DNA of 64,000 nt from Scleromitrula shiraiana (GCA_028455995.1 JABELC010000002.1:2170001-2234000); one strand, 5' to 3'; shown: positions 9,553-22,848, counted from the stretch's first letter. Numbers and translations are program-made. Notes: generated by a model not told the origin, from the letters alone.

Positions 9553-12500
9553 ATGGTCCGTCTAAGGGAAATCCCAAGGACCGCGGCCTTTGCTTGGTCT
9601 CCAGGTCCAGAGTCACCTCTGGTTGTTACCGGTACAAGAGCTGGAGCCGTCGATGCTGATTTCTCAGATGAGACGAAGCTGGAGCTTTGGGATTTGAGTC
9701 TGGATAATGACGAACAAGGAGTAGAACTCCAACCAGTTGCTTCTATTAGCACAGACTCCCGGTATGAAATATCTTTATGATATGTCAAGAACCTCTTCCT
9801 GACTTATTGGGTTTCTAGATTTCATGATATCGCATGGGCACCAGCAAACGAAGATCACCCTAGGGGTATAATCGCAGGCGCACTCGAGAATGGATCGCTG
9901 GATTTATGGGATGCAGAGAAACTTATAAAAGGAGCCGAAGATGCATTCATGTCCAGGACGACGAAACACACAGGAGCCATCAAGTCTCTCCAATTCAATC
10001 CGTTGAAACCACAAATACTTGCAACTGCTGGGTCAAAGGGCGAGCTATTCATTTACGACGTTAATGATATTTCGAACCCATTTAGACTCGGCACAGCAGC
10101 AGCACGATCGGATGATCTCGAATGTGTCGCATGGAACAGAAAAGTACCACATATTTTGGCAACCGGCGGAAGTGGAGGTTATGTGACAGTATGGGATCTG
10201 AAAACAAAGAAAGCTTCCTTGCAATTGAGCAATAATAGGAAGGCTGTTGGAGCTATTGCATGGGATCCCAATAATGCGACAAAGCTCCTGACTGCTACCC
10301 CTGACGATTCGACCCCAGTTATTCTTTTGTGGGATCTCAGAAATTCCAATGCACCAGAGCGAACTTTACAAGGACATATTCAAGGTATTCTATCGTTATC
10401 TTGGTGTCAGCAGGATGCGGATCTTCTGTTATCATGTGGTAAAGATAATAGAACCCTAGTATGGAACCCCCAAACTGGGGAACAGCACGGCGAATTTCCA
10501 GAGGTTACAAATTGGACTTTCCAAACCAGATTCAATCCTCACAACCCAGCATTGTCAGCCACTGCATCCTTCGATGGCAAGATCTCCATCCAAACTCTAC
10601 AAAATACCAATCCTACCGTATCACAAACTCCGGTTCAGGGCCCAATCGATGGTGAAGACTTCTTCACCAAAGCTCAAACTCAACCCCAAGGAGCTTCATT
10701 TTCCTTGAAGAAAGCCCCCAGATGGCTCGAAAGACCTGTTGGGGCTTCTTTCGGGTTCGGTGGTAAGTTGGTAAGCTTCAGCTTGACGCCTACTGTGGCT
10801 GGAAAATCAAGATCATCCAAACTCCAAATTTCCCAATTTTCTGTTGATTCGGATGTTGGTTCTGCTACGGAGTCTTTTGAGAATGCTTTAAAGACCGGTA
10901 ACATCAAGAGCATTTGCGAAACCCATATTGAACAGGCCAAAACAGAAGAGGAAAAGGCTGATTGGAAAGTGATCGAAACTTTGATTGCTGAAAATCCTCG
11001 CAAACGAGTCACTGAATATCTTGGTTTCTCTGATGTTGATGAGATCACAAATGGTTTGTCTGGACTGGATGTGGAAGAGACTGAGAGGTCGGAAGAAACG
11101 CCAGCTGAGATTAATGGAGACGCCGAAAAGAACAGTAGATTATCCACGTTCTTTGATGGTGCCGAAGGAGACGACTTCTTGTCAAATATTGCTGCGAACA
11201 AGGGGGCCAAGACTGATAATCCTTTCCATTTATTTGCTGAGTCTGACTTGGTATCGGAGAAACAAATTACCAAAGCAGTAATGCTTGGCCAGTTTGAGAA
11301 GGCGATGACGATTTGTCTCAAAGAGGATCGTATCGCGGATGCCTTCATCATCGCAAATTGTGGCGGAAAGGAGCTGCTTGACAAGGTTCAATCTGCTTAT
11401 CTATCCAAAAAGACAGATGGGCCCAATTATCTACGTCTCTTGACTTCAGTAATTGGTAAGAACTTGTGGGATGTTGTATACAATGCCGATCTGGCCAACT
11501 GGAAAGAGTCGATGGCAACATTGTGTACCTATGCCGACCCAATAGAGTTCCCAGATCTCTGCGAAGCACTTGGTGATAGACTCTTGGAATCTGGCACCTC
11601 AAAAGATGCTTCATTCTGCTACTTGGTGGGATCCAAGTTGGAGAAGGTTATTTCCATTTGGGTATCGGAACTCCAAGAGAACGAGAAAGCTGGTATTGAG
11701 GAACAAACGGGTGATTCTAGCTTCTCTGTTCATGCCAAATCGCTCCAGAATTTTATCGAAAAGGTCACTGTGTTCCGCGATGTCACCAAATTCCAAGACA
11801 CGGAGCAAAGTCTAACAGCAGATTGGAAGTTGGCAGCCTTATATGACAAATACACAGAGTATGCAGATATTGTTGCAGCTCATGGCCAGCTTTCTATCGC
11901 TGAGCGATATCTTGATCTCCTTCCAGCTCATTACCCTGCAGCAGAGGTTGCACGTAACCGAGTTAAGCTTGCTTCGAGAAAGGCTGCGCCAACCGCCGCT
12001 GCAGCAAAACAACAAACGACAACTGCAAGAGCACTTGCCCGTGCTCAACCAGGACTTGGCTACCAACCAACTCCTGCTCCAGTGACACCTGCAGTGCAGC
12101 CTTCAAACCCGTACATGCAGCCAGCAGCCACCCCTGCAACAAGCACGTATGCACCTCCAACAGCTGCTGCTTCTAGCCCATATGCTCCTCCTACGAATGC
12201 CTATGCACCTCAGGGTTATCAACCACCTCAGTCACAGACTTCATATGCACCTTCATACGGAGCGTACGGAGCTGCCCCTGCTGGTTATGGTGTGCCTCAG
12301 CCATCGTTTGGAGCACCTCCAAGAAACACAACACCCTCTGCTCCACCACCGTCAAAAGCTAAAGATATGACAAACTGGAATGATACGCCCATGGTCACAA
12401 AGGTTCCTACTGCTAGAAGGAGCACTCCCATCACTAACCCGATAACTTCGCCTTTTCCTAACCAACAAAATCCGTCGATGCCACCTCCATCAAACCCATA

Positions 12501-13458
12501 CGGTGGTCCCAGAGCAACACCCACCCCCCCACCACCACCCCCTAAAGGCCCGGCTCCTCCCCGCGTTACTTCACCTCTGACAACTGCGCCACCGCCTAGA
12601 CCATCTTCTACAGCTAATGCATATACTCCCCAAGCACCCCCTCCTGCACAATCGCAGTTCGCACAGATACCTCCACCAACAATTCCTCGTGGACCTTCTC
12701 CATATAACCCTCCTCCTTCTGCCGCCCCACCAACCAGCCGGTATGCTCCAGCTCCAGCTGCACAGCAATACTCGCAACCACCTCCATCAGGCATTGCACC
12801 ACCTCCTCAGGGAGGCATGAGAGCCCCCCCATCTAATCCTTATGCTCCACAATCAGCATCAACAAACCAATATGCACCTGCTCAATCGCCTTATGAAAGT
12901 CAACCTGCGCCAACACAATTCCAAAGTCAAGGTCCGCCTCAAGGCCTGCCCCAAGGGCCACCCCAGGGGCCACCTCAAGGACCCCCAATGGGATCCCGAC
13001 CGCCTTCTGGTCCTCCCAAGGCTGCCGCCGTATCTGCAGCTCCGCCGAAGGCTAAATACCCAACCGGCGATCGATCCCACATTCCTGCTTCTGCCCAAAA
13101 ATTGGTAGAGATCTTTAGCAGTGATATGGAGAGGGTAGCCTCGAAAGCTCCCACTTCATTTGCTGCTCAGGTAAAAGATACCCAGAAGCGTCTCAATATT
13201 CTGTTCGATCACTTAAACAATGAGGAGCTTGTATTACCTGATACCATTGCGAAATTGAGCGAGCTTGCAGAAGCACTCCAGTCTAAGAATTACGATGTAG
13301 CTAGCAGAATGCAAGTAGATATACAACGTGAAAAGACTGAGGAGTGTGGTAATTGGATGGTAAGCTTCAACTCTCCTTATAACAAGACATAGTCAAATGC
13401 TAATGATACATAGGTTGGTGTCAAGAGATTGGTCAGCATGAGCAAAGTCACTCCGTAA
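9553..13458 (+). CDS. SEC31: COPII coat outer-shell protein Sec31
   Basis: 1264 residues in three exons: 9553-9761, 9819-13359 and 13414-13458. Sec31 pairs with Sec13 to form the outer cage of COPII vesicles at ER exit sites. The N-terminal about 340 residues are WD40 repeats (IAWAPANEDHPRGIIAGALENG, ATGGSGGYVTVWDL, LSCGKDNRTLVWN). An alpha-solenoid follows (KAVMLGQFEKAMTICLKEDRIADAF), then a long Pro/Gln-rich disordered region (about residues 760-1130, many PPP and YAP repeats) and a C-terminal helical domain ending VGVKRLVSMSKVTP. The last intron (13360-13413) uses the acceptor after TAATGATACATAG; the nearer AG would miss the conserved end. Identity is secure. Confidence 0.95.
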
Positions 13459-13998
13459 ATGCAAAAACACTTTTTTACATGAGAAACAAAGCTAGGAACG
13501 AAAAAAATAATGATTTGAACGAGCACTTTGCCTGTGTACATTATAAAAGATATTGATAGATTAAGTTAAGAATCCACTGTTAACGCATCTGGTCATCCAT
13601 TATGTGTGAGCTTATAACTTGGAAATTTCCATATGATGTAGCTATCTCAATGTTTTACTTTGCAAACGTCTTGTGTAAATTAGATTTGAACTCGGTGAGA
13701 GCTTGATATGTGAACGTGTTACCAATCGTATGCACGAGTGGAGCTCTACAATACTAAGAATTTATGTGAATTGAACAATATATAAATTGCAAACCAAATC
13801 TTCTATTGGTATTACCATTTTGTAAAGGATTTACTTACTTTGATTCGACCTCCAATTCGATGTTGTAGGAATTGGTTCGAATCTTGTTTATGTGTGGCTG
13901 TTTTGTTGTTCTTAGAATTCGAGCTACTGTAGACAAAGCTCACCCGTGTCACAAAAACCCTACCAAAATTATTCCATCACGACTCAACATTACCAAAA
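13459..13998. other. Intergenic SEC31-GET2
   Basis: These 540 bp are AT-rich and hold the SEC31 3' UTR and the GET2 promoter. The frame at 13946-14128 overlaps GET2 out of register and is not a gene. Confidence 0.5.
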
Positions 13999-15020
13999 AT
14001 GGCGGATATCTCTGAAGCAACAACTGTCGAAACCCCAGCTCAAAAGCAAGCTCGCATCAGGAAAGAGAAACGAGAAGCAAAAATTAAGAATGGAGGAAGT
14101 GCACGACTCAACAAAATCATCGGCTTAGGTGGTGGATTACCTCACGGTATGCGCAAACATTCTTTACCTGACGAGCTTCGGTGATAGTCTTTTACTAATA
14201 AACATATGTAGATGAGGCACCTGCACCTGTATCTGCGGCTAGCGCCTCTTCTGTTGGCGACCCAGAAGAAGTAGATATCTCTAGCCACTACTACGAACCA
14301 CAATCCCGCACCCCTCTTCCTCGAGCTCAAAGTAATGGCCCTTCCCAACAACAAATAAACGATGATCAACTCCGTCAAATGATGCTCGGTATGGACTCCA
14401 ACTCTCCTTTTGGAGGCACTCCGGGACAAAATCCCTTCGCGGGCTTTCCTGGTATGGGTCCTTCACCCGGCGGTGATGGTGCAGATGATCCCATGATGAA
14501 AATATTACAGCAGATGATGGGCGGCGGGCCGCCAGGCGAAGCAAATGGTAGCATGCCTTCATTTCCTGGAATGCCGGGTATGGATATGCAAGGACAAGCT
14601 CAAGCCGCGGCCGCGGACCCTTATGCTTATATCTGGCGTATCATACATGCTATCTTCGCACTGTCTCTAGGTTTATACATAGCGCTTACGACCTCGTTCA
14701 CGGGCACAAAATTCGAGAGGGAATCATCAGCCATCGCACATAACAAGTTGGGGACGAGCACAAATATTAATAGCGCACAATTCTTCTATATATTCGCGAG
14801 TGCGGAGGTGGTGTTATTGACCAGTCGATTCTATCTGGAGAAGGGTAAAACGTTGCATGATGGATGGATCGGAACAATAATGAGCTTTCTGCCCGAACCA
14901 TGGAAGGGCTACATTGGGTTGGTATTGAGGTATGCAAGGATTTGGGGAACGGTTAGTGGAGATGCCATGGTTTGTGTTTTTGTGTTGGGAGCTTGTGCTT
15001 GGTTGAGAGGCGGAAACTAG
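13999..15020 (+). CDS. GET2: GET complex subunit Get2 (ER receptor for tail-anchored protein insertion)
   Basis: 318 residues in two exons (13999-14146, 14212-15020). The cytosolic N-terminus has the basic cluster ARIRKEKREAKIKN that in Get2 proteins binds the Get3 ATPase. A Gly/Met/Pro-rich linker follows, then three hydrophobic segments near the C-terminus (IIHAIFALSLGLYIALTTSF, FFYIFASAEVVLLTSRFYL, DAMVCVFVLGACAWL). With Get1 it forms the ER membrane receptor for Get3-tail-anchored cargo. Fungal Get2 is poorly conserved outside the basic motif and membrane segments, so the call rests on that architecture. Confidence 0.82.
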
Positions 15021-16443
15021 ATGTATATGCAGGCAATGGTTCTCCATTAATGAGACATGATGTTATGATGACAATACAGAGCAAAGACTGAGTGAGAATG
15101 GTTGTGTTCTCAAGTGGTTCTTGGTTCAGGATGTCTATCTTTGGCCCCAATTCCAGCTTCCAGATTTGCCCACCATATGCATTGTTCTCCCTTCTTGCAT
15201 TATCATTTTCATTCTCGTAACCGGGATGTTAGTTTTTTCTCATTAGTATGAATGTTATACAAGCAGGTAGAGCCACAGAAAATGCATCGGTCGGCGTATG
15301 TATTTTCAATAATTCATCGGTATCATGGTGATCAAAGTCATCAAGAGAAATCGAAGTTACGAAGATTGAGCCTTCCTCTACGGGCATTCAGTAAATAGCT
15401 CTCACCAAGTTATTCACTACGCAGACACATTCAAAATATACCTCCTCCAATCTTTATTGCCGTAGGTTTCTCAACCAAATACCTCCTGCATCAACGGCTC
15501 AAAGCTCCCAGCAATGGAGCCTACTCGTTCACCCGAACTTCACTCGTGGAAATCATGGGAAATCTTGTTGAAAATAATTCCAAGTTGGCATAGATATCAT
15601 GAAATGGGATCTACAAAGTCGACAGTTTTAAGGCCTTTCAAATACTTTATCCTACGTATTGACCGTCATTTTTGTTTGAATCGCCATCAAATTATGCATG
15701 ACATAGTTTTATTGAGGTATCGATCAAGTTCATGTTACGGTATATTCTGTTTTATACACACCGCGTTCCAAGGTTGTTAACTTATATAAGTTAAAATGAC
15801 CTCTTCATGAGGGCCACCAGCTCATAAGTATTGCCAAGCTCTGGCCCACTTTCAAGAACCGGCAGCATACTGAAGTATAGAGCCTTCATCTAGGCATCTA
15901 ATAGACCTGGGCAAGCACCCTTAGCCTCTCGTCTAGAAATTTGCTGGTTCAAATGGCAACTCTGATGTTGCGCTTTTTTGTTAATGTATTGATTTTGTTT
16001 CCGATATACCACTTCTCCTTTGATAAATGGTAGCTTGCCTGTTCAGCCATGATGGATTGTAATCGCGCGGTACTTATTTTATATAGCTAATTGTATGTAT
16101 ACCTTCTTCATCATGAAGATTTCTACAATATCATAATAAAACTTATGACTGAGAGTACTCACGTAGCTCCGTTGGCAGTGCACAAATAAATAGGCTTTTG
16201 TGATGAAAAGTTGTATTTAATTCCAAAGACTATCAGATTGGTATGGTATGTTGAATACCATGTACCAATGAGGCATTGAATACTAAGCTATGGTAATGAC
16301 AGTAGTGTTTAAATATTTGCAGGTTCCTTAAAACAAAAATTCTAACAGCCGCGATACTGATTAAATCTCATCTCCATCCTCCGCCAAAGATACCATTCTC
16401 AAGACTAATATCTTTAATGCTCCTCATACCTTTTACTATCCTT
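15021..16443. other. AT-rich intergenic region
   Basis: About 1.4 kb. The frame at 15514-15780 has no recognisable domain and no convincing splice partners. I see no RNA gene or repeat family. Confidence 0.45.
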
Positions 16444-16962
16444 TTACATCCACCTTAGTTCCGATGGATTACCATATTTGTCTATATGCTCGTGAGTTGT
16501 ATGGCCATGTTGAATTGGCGTTTTATCTTCTGGACCTTTTGTGGAATCCATACCGCTATGCCACGAGCACCACTTTTGGTCATATTCACCACCTCTTATG
16601 CTTTGTCGCCATGTCAAAGGGTTTGGGCATCTACTTGGTGGAGTATATGTATGATTCATGTACGAGCATTATACCACTGGAACCGCGATGGTGTCTAAAT
16701 CCAGGTGTTGGTGAAACGGGCAAAGTGTCATGCCCCGGGCGCGATCATAATCTGCTGATTCATTCGCACATCTGGCTGGCGGGCTATAGCCATAAGTCAA
16801 GAATGCACAATAGTATCGTACACGGTGTGCCGGGCACAAGAATAAATCGTCGGGCCCTTCGGTCGCCTCGCAAGTATTGCCATCTTCGAGTAATTGATAG
16901 CACTTCATTTGTCGCTCATCCCGAAACGCACGATTAAAGCATGTACTCGCAGCGGTTGTCAT
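16444..16962 (-). CDS. Cys/His-repeat hypothetical protein with an internal in-frame stop
   Basis: Unrecognised gene. One frame runs from ATG 16960-16962 to TAA 16442-16446, broken only by a TAA at 16669-16671. Both sides carry a similar spaced motif: KCYQLLEDGNTC...LFLCPAH, then RCANES...LCPFH, then, beyond the stop, RCPNPL...KWCSWH. Three such units suggest one protein with metal-binding or disulphide knuckles. A 102-nt phase-0 intron (GTATAA...AAAAG) would remove the stop together with the first Cys of unit 3. Otherwise the gene is broken. The frame stays open upstream to about 17045, so the start is uncertain. Confidence 0.35.
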
Positions 16963-16980
16963 CTGTGGGGGCTCTTCCAC

Positions 16981-18752
16981 CTTCGGAGCTACTGTATTCC
17001 ATGATTGTTGGAATGATACTTGGAACGATGACTTCCTTATACTATTAATTTGTCAATCCCTTGTGAAAATAAAGGAACATCAAAACTGTACTTTCAATGA
17101 CAGTGGATCTCAAGTGCGATATGTGAAGGGTGGTTGAGAAAAGAGGAACAAGTTTGATGACACTTCTATTAGCATAGATTAGTTTAAAATGTAAAATCCA
17201 TGAGGGATGCTGGCTATACTTTAGCATGAGAAGTATGATGGTAATTTGTTGGGCAGGTGAATATGGTTAGATTAATGGAAGAGAACACAGGTGAGTTGTT
17301 TCTGTGTAATAATTGCGATATATCAATCGAAAGTTGTATGCTAATCGTAGTATGTAGTGGGTTTGTGTTTTGAATTGTATACTTTGTTTTTAGTTATTGA
17401 TGGAGAAGGAAGATTCTGCTGAAGGAGGGAAGAGGGATGTATTTATGTACAAAATGGACATGTAGAAGAAAGACATAATGCGCCAGTTTATATGAGCGAT
17501 ATCACTTCTTACTGAGTTATCTCCGAATAATCTTTTGAGTGTAGGAAAGTGTCTGAACAATAATGAACAATGTATGTGCATGTACTGAGACTTGTTCAAC
17601 AATAGGACTTTTTTCATAATCTTCATTGGCTAGGCTGTTATATTTTGCAGCAATATCTTATGGTATTAAGTGAGATGGGAGATGTTGATAGTTTGTGATC
17701 GATATACCCTGGCTATGAAGGAATGTGAATCATAGTAGTCATAGAAAAGACTGTCTGAATAATACGTCAAACATATTCAGGACAGATTTGCAAGTTCTCG
17801 TAACTTGAAAATTCACCAAAAATCTCTTGATTTACATTGTGTATCCAGCATGCGCAGGTGACTATAACATGGTTTTGTAACTTTTCAAGTACGGCCTGGT
17901 TGACTGTTTGGATACATTCATAGCGTTGGCTAGCAGTGGCTGGATCACGAGATGTGACCTGACAATGGTGAATCAGAAGCACTGCATCCCACTTGAATCC
18001 GGAAACCCATCTGATAAGATAACTGAAAAAGAAGAGTCCAAACTTGAATCAGTCAAGATACTAAAACAGAACTTGAACTTGAGCTTGACTAATAAACTAT
18101 AAAGCTAACTATAAAACTAACTATAAAATTAACTATAAAGCTAAATGTAAAGCTAAGTTCTAACTAGAGAAACTATCACACGTCATAGAAAGCTGGAGAT
18201 TCAAGAGTAAAGCATCTTTATGACAACATCAGATAGTATCATAATTTTAGTTTTGGTTATCTGAATAAGAATCATTGAAACGTATATACTAACTCTCATT
18301 GCTTTGCACAACATAATTTTCGGTTAATTAATGAAGGGGTGAATAGAACTAATTGATCCGGAAATTATCTACAACGCACCGGAAACACTACTAACTCTCC
18401 CCCTAGTAAAACGGTCGCTAATTAGTGAGATTTAAGAACAGCTAATTCACCATAAAATCTGCTTCGTCAAACTACTTTAGCTAGCTTAGTACGGGAACTC
18501 CCACAATGTATTTATTTTATTTTATTGTATAAAAGACGATATTTCCTACAAGTGAATATTCTTGACAACGCTGAAAAAACGTCTCTTTTTCTAATATTAT
18601 ACTCATATCTTCTGCCTTTTGACATCAAAAAGTAGTCACTCCTGCACGATTGCTATCGCACCTCAAATTGATATCCCAAGAGATAATTTTCAACTTCATT
18701 CTTATTATTATAAACAGTTGCCATATTTAGTATTTCAATTTCCCTTCAAAAC
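16981..18752. other. AT-rich intergenic region
   Basis: About 1.8 kb without convincing coding sequence. Short frames such as 17390-17626 and 17767-17982 lack motifs. It holds a 12-bp tandem repeat (18095-18154) and the promoter of the 2EXR gene. Confidence 0.45.
18095..18154. repeat. Five-copy 12-bp tandem repeat
   Basis: The units are AACTATAAAGCT, AACTATAAAACT, AACTATAAAATT, AACTATAAAGCT and AAATGTAAAGCT. No coding context is visible. Confidence 0.85.
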
Positions 18753-20251
18753 ATGGCTAACAGATCGACCTCAACGAAACCTGCGGACTCACCGGTAAAC
18801 TTCGACTCGTTTCCTCAATTCAGTTGTTTTCCGCCAGAGTTGAGGCTTCGGATTTGGAAAGAAGCCTTGCCTAGCCCAAGGATAATTCAGATGAGGTCAG
18901 CCTATTTAATGGAAAAACGAGCCTATGAAGACGTTTCGTCTGCCATGTAAGCTATAACTACCTATCCGAAGCTGTCTCGCACAATATCCGTGCTTATCCA
19001 ACTTTTTTTTATAGACCAGACAATACAAGTAGTAACGAAGGCTTCTCCAGTGGTGTCAGCGTTATCTCGGGCATCGCGAGCGGATTATCAGGAACTTGTG
19101 CCCCTGTTTTCCCTCGCGGATGGATACGCGCCAGTCCAATGGAGATTCCACATTTTTCGGTTTGTGGAGAAGCTTCTCTTATCGCTTCAGAAGCCTACAC
19201 TAGAGCCTTCGGTATGCTGAAGAAAGAGCCGGAAACTTGGATTGACTTCAAGAGTGACACTCTCTTGTTCAATTATAGCGAACTCCGCCAAGATGAAACT
19301 GTTCACCCGGATATGGAAGAAGTGCAAAATCTGATGATCCGTTATGATTACAGTCTTCGCAATCCTGACAATCTACACTGGGATAGCACAGGTGCCAGAA
19401 AATTGTTGGAAAGGTTCCCGGGCGCGAAATCAATCACGGTGATTCCTGGGATTACATACGAATACGAGGATTTCACTAATCTCACTGTTCTTACACTTGA
19501 AGATATTTCCGAGATTCCTGCTTATTCGCTTCCGAAATATTCGATTCATGAAGTAGCGGATGAAATGATAGAAAAACTTGCCTCGGAAATCACATCTATC
19601 AGCCAGCTCGTACTTGAAACGACAGAGTCTGAATATATAGCTAGATTTTCCTTTGGAGGATTCATACCCACTCAAGAAAAGAACAACTATCTTGAGGCAA
19701 AGAAAGCTTATAACTTAGAAAGAGCTAGCAGATCTACCTTAAGTATGATTCTTTATTCTCCGGGTCTGCATGCGGTTGAAGTCCTAGTCTCCGAAACCTA
19801 TACTTTTGGAGATGTAGAAAAAATCTTTCGTGAGAAAAATGGAATTCTCAACGAAGGTGAATTGGGTATCTTTATGGAGTTGAATGGACTTATTCAAGAG
19901 CAGTTTGGAAGTAGTGACAAACTTTTCGAGTGGGATATTGAGTCTGGAGAAAACCTCTTTGTGGGTACAACTGGTTGGAGCTGGCAGGCAGGGAAGCAGC
20001 GAACGACTCGGGATCTATGTGAATTGCAGTACATAGGAAATCGCGCCAACGATGGTTCCTGCTATTGTAGCAACTGTTTGAATAAACTAGTGCCGGGTCC
20101 TGAATTGGAATTTCATACAAAAGTACTAGAAAAGGCAGTTGCAGGTTTCGAAGCCCACATTGAGAAATACAATCTCGACCCTAGGGACCTCGGGATTGAC
20201 TCTCGGGACATGAATCAGGTTTATAAATTCATGAAAGACCGAAAGTTTTGA
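18753..20251 (+). CDS. 2EXR-domain protein (fungal-specific, F-box-like start)
   Basis: 476 residues in two exons (18753-18946, 19015-20251). Near the N-terminus (residues about 22-45) it has the 2EXR signature FSCFPPELRLRIWKEALPSP followed by RIIQ, and the later family motif of a Phe/Asp-rich strand (WIDFKSDTLLFNYSEL). Joining at AT|A after ACGTTTCGTCTGCC keeps the frame. 2EXR proteins are expanded in Leotiomycetes and Sordariomycetes and are mostly of unknown function. Ubiquitin-ligase adaptor roles have been guessed from the LPxELRxxIW motif. A CxxC pair (CYCSNC) lies near residue 415. It stands alone in a gene-poor region. Confidence 0.8.
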
Positions 20252-21194
20252 AAGATTATCGATAGCAACCGGGTAGTCTTTAAAGGACTATATGAACGCA
20301 TTTCAAATGCATCACTTCCTAGATCAAAAGACCCCGCGCACATATCGACATTCGATTGTTTTCTGGACAAGAAAATTGTTCTCCCGATTTTGAATACATA
20401 TCAGATATATTACCCTAGCTTATCGACTCTTTAGTGGTATGTATACTTCCAAGGTTGCTTCCACCCGGAGAAAAGTTTAATGAGGATTGCAACTAATCTA
20501 CCAACACTCATAGAGAACAAGTAAAGAGTAAACAAATTTAGAAACATACCATCAAATAATATTTCACCTAGAGATTTATTCTCCCATTCGTGTTTACACC
20601 AATCAATTCAACCAAATACACAGGCTCTTTGGAGTCTACTCCAAACCTAAGAAAACTCCCACTACTCATGCCATCTACTTATATTCGAATATATCGATGA
20701 AACTTGAGTATCAATAAATCGATCAACGCTGGAGAATTGCTGCTCCCCGACGAAGTGATATTGATCTTATACTCCACGAGCATATAGCAATATACCCAAT
20801 CGAGTCTCGCATATTGATAAAATACGAATAAAGAGGCAGCTTCACGTTTATAGAGGTTATTTAGAGCGATCATGGTAGATGGAGAATTCGATAGTAACTT
20901 TGGAAGATCTGATATATGTTGTTGTACATGTCTGTGGTTCTGATCATGAATATATGGCTTTTATAAACCCAAAACATAACTTGATATTTCCTCTTTAAAA
21001 TTTCATGATGTGCTCGACAAACCTTTTGTGACTGGAATCTGTGATGTAAGTTGTTTCCTGCTAGACGTCAAAGAGCGGCACTGTTCGGCCGCAATCTACG
21101 AACGACAACTCCGCAATCTGATTCTTGAAAGCTTTGATTTGCGATAGCAAGCCATAAAATTTGAGGGATATCACAGGTGCCGAGGACGCAGTTT
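20252..21194. other. AT-rich intergenic region
   Basis: About 0.9 kb downstream of the 2EXR gene. A minus-strand open frame at 20679-20873 has fairly protein-like composition but no start context, domain or partner exon that I can defend. Confidence 0.4.
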
Positions 21195-21843
21195 TCAACG
21201 AGTTCTTCGTGCGAGGTTTTCTCTCTTAAAGAGATGTGACTTGCAATTCTGTATCTGCAGATTGTTCTTCGGTTCCTCAAACATTAACCTGAAATGAATT
21301 TTCAGCGAGATTTCAGCTCGGTCTTCCTACTTCAATCCCCGTTCCATCGGATGATCAACCCAATTGATATTGCTAACAGGCACGCCATTATTCAGAGTCG
21401 GCAATTCTTTGGTGGAACTTTTCAAATAAAGGGATTCTGGGGACACCCGAACCAGAGCGCTGCGCTGGTTCAATTCAACAGATGGATCGTATTCAACGGA
21501 GGTTGAGAGGCGATATTCTACAGAGCTACCGTTTTTTGCGTCCTGCTAATCGGGTTCTTCGTCCCGTTAGGCTGCATGTTTGCAATCAAGGGTGATGACT
21601 TGGATATAGTTGAGGCGAGGAAGCAGAGAATTTAGTGAATGAAACGTTGCTAGCATGGAGATAGGAAAATCGATGGTGGCGATGCAGGAATTTATTTTGA
21701 GATATAATTCGTCGGCGATACACCAGGTTATGGTTTTGAAAAGATAGACATGTATTGATATCCTCGGCAGAAAGGCTTGACAGTAAAGGTATAATTTCGA
21801 TGTCCAAGACAGCCAACGTGATATGTGATTTTTTTAACTTCAC
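21195..21843 (-). pseudogene. Possible degraded or multi-exon unrecognised gene
   Basis: Several minus-strand stretches have protein-like composition but lie in different frames. One is about 21586-21843 (HITLAVLDIEIIPLLSSL). The next continues with MLATFHSLNSLLPRLNYIQV. A later block, after an acceptor-like TTAGCAG, contains SVEYDPSVELNQRSALVRV and a plausible intron (GTAGGA...TTTCAG) before a stop at 21195-21197. I could not join them into one clean gene and do not recognise a family. It may be a relic or a gene whose introns I have misplaced. Confidence 0.22.
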
Positions 21844-22848
21844 CTTGGAGATTGGTAACCTCCGATCAAGTGCAAAATATCCTTAAGATCCTTAGTATTC
21901 GATATGCTTCAATTATAATATCATCGGTAGCCTTCAAGTAATGTTCAAGGTCTGAATTATCCATGGAATTCTATTTAGAGTTGGCTGATTCCCCGAAAGA
22001 GGGGGTGTAAGGCCATGATTCCCAAAACAAGAGACTGCGGCAACAGGGCCTGATTTAATGAGAGTTGTTGGTAAGTAATTGCAGTGATGTCCATTTCCAT
22101 GACAACTTCCGTGAAGATGTTTTCCTAGCAAAAAACTCCATCCCTATTGAGCAGGATTTAGAAATGCCTCGGCAATCGGCTGATGCATAAACGAACATCC
22201 CCTCAATACACCTCCGATTAGAACTATAAAACCACGCGTGAATACCTATTATGTGACTATATTAATAAAACAATTTTCGGGACAGTTGTCCATTTTTTTC
22301 TGTAGTTCAGAAAGTGGTTAGTATTTAACTCCATTATCCCCGAGCCGGAGACCACCGTGGCAAAGATAACGATCATCACATAGTGCCGACAGATACGGGA
22401 GTCGTTCAAGAAGTCTTAAGTTACATACTAGTTCCTGGGCACTTTATCCCCACTTTCTTACACTAGTTGAAGCCTAGACATCATTGCTTTTCATACAGTG
22501 GATTTGAAAGCTTTCGCCGCTAGACTATAGACTCCGCTGGTGCGCCAGAGACGTAGTATTTTGACATATGATTGGTCATTTGTGGGAATTAAGATAGAGC
22601 TCTGGGTCTTTGAATTGATTTGAATTGATTTCTTCGGCCGAATAGTTAGATCAAAGAATCGTTGATAACTTTGGGTGGGGCTTATGATTTCCATTGCGTA
22701 GCTTGAATCGTATCTGTTTTAGAAACCTATTTATAAGATGTCGAACCCCGCAAGACCTCCTACTTCTGTAGTAAAAGACAGAATTTTAACCCTCACAAAT
22801 CATTTTAAAGAACCTTCAAACTCAGAACATCATCTACATAAAGCAGAA
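21844..22848. other. Intergenic region upstream of the ADH6-like gene
   Basis: About 1 kb, AT-rich, with no convincing gene. It contains the alternative upstream start (22738) of the next gene. Confidence 0.45.

Noticed and set aside
12297..12794. Long Gly-rich minus-strand ORF inside SEC31
   Set aside because: It is the antisense of the Pro-rich SEC31 linker and has no splice context or family pattern.
13870..13886. GGTTCGAATC resembling a tRNA T-loop
   Set aside because: The flanking bases do not form the 5-bp T stem, and no acceptor or anticodon arms are visible.
16464..16937. Plus-strand 157-codon ORF
   Set aside because: It is antisense to the Cys/His-repeat frame and shows no motif of its own.
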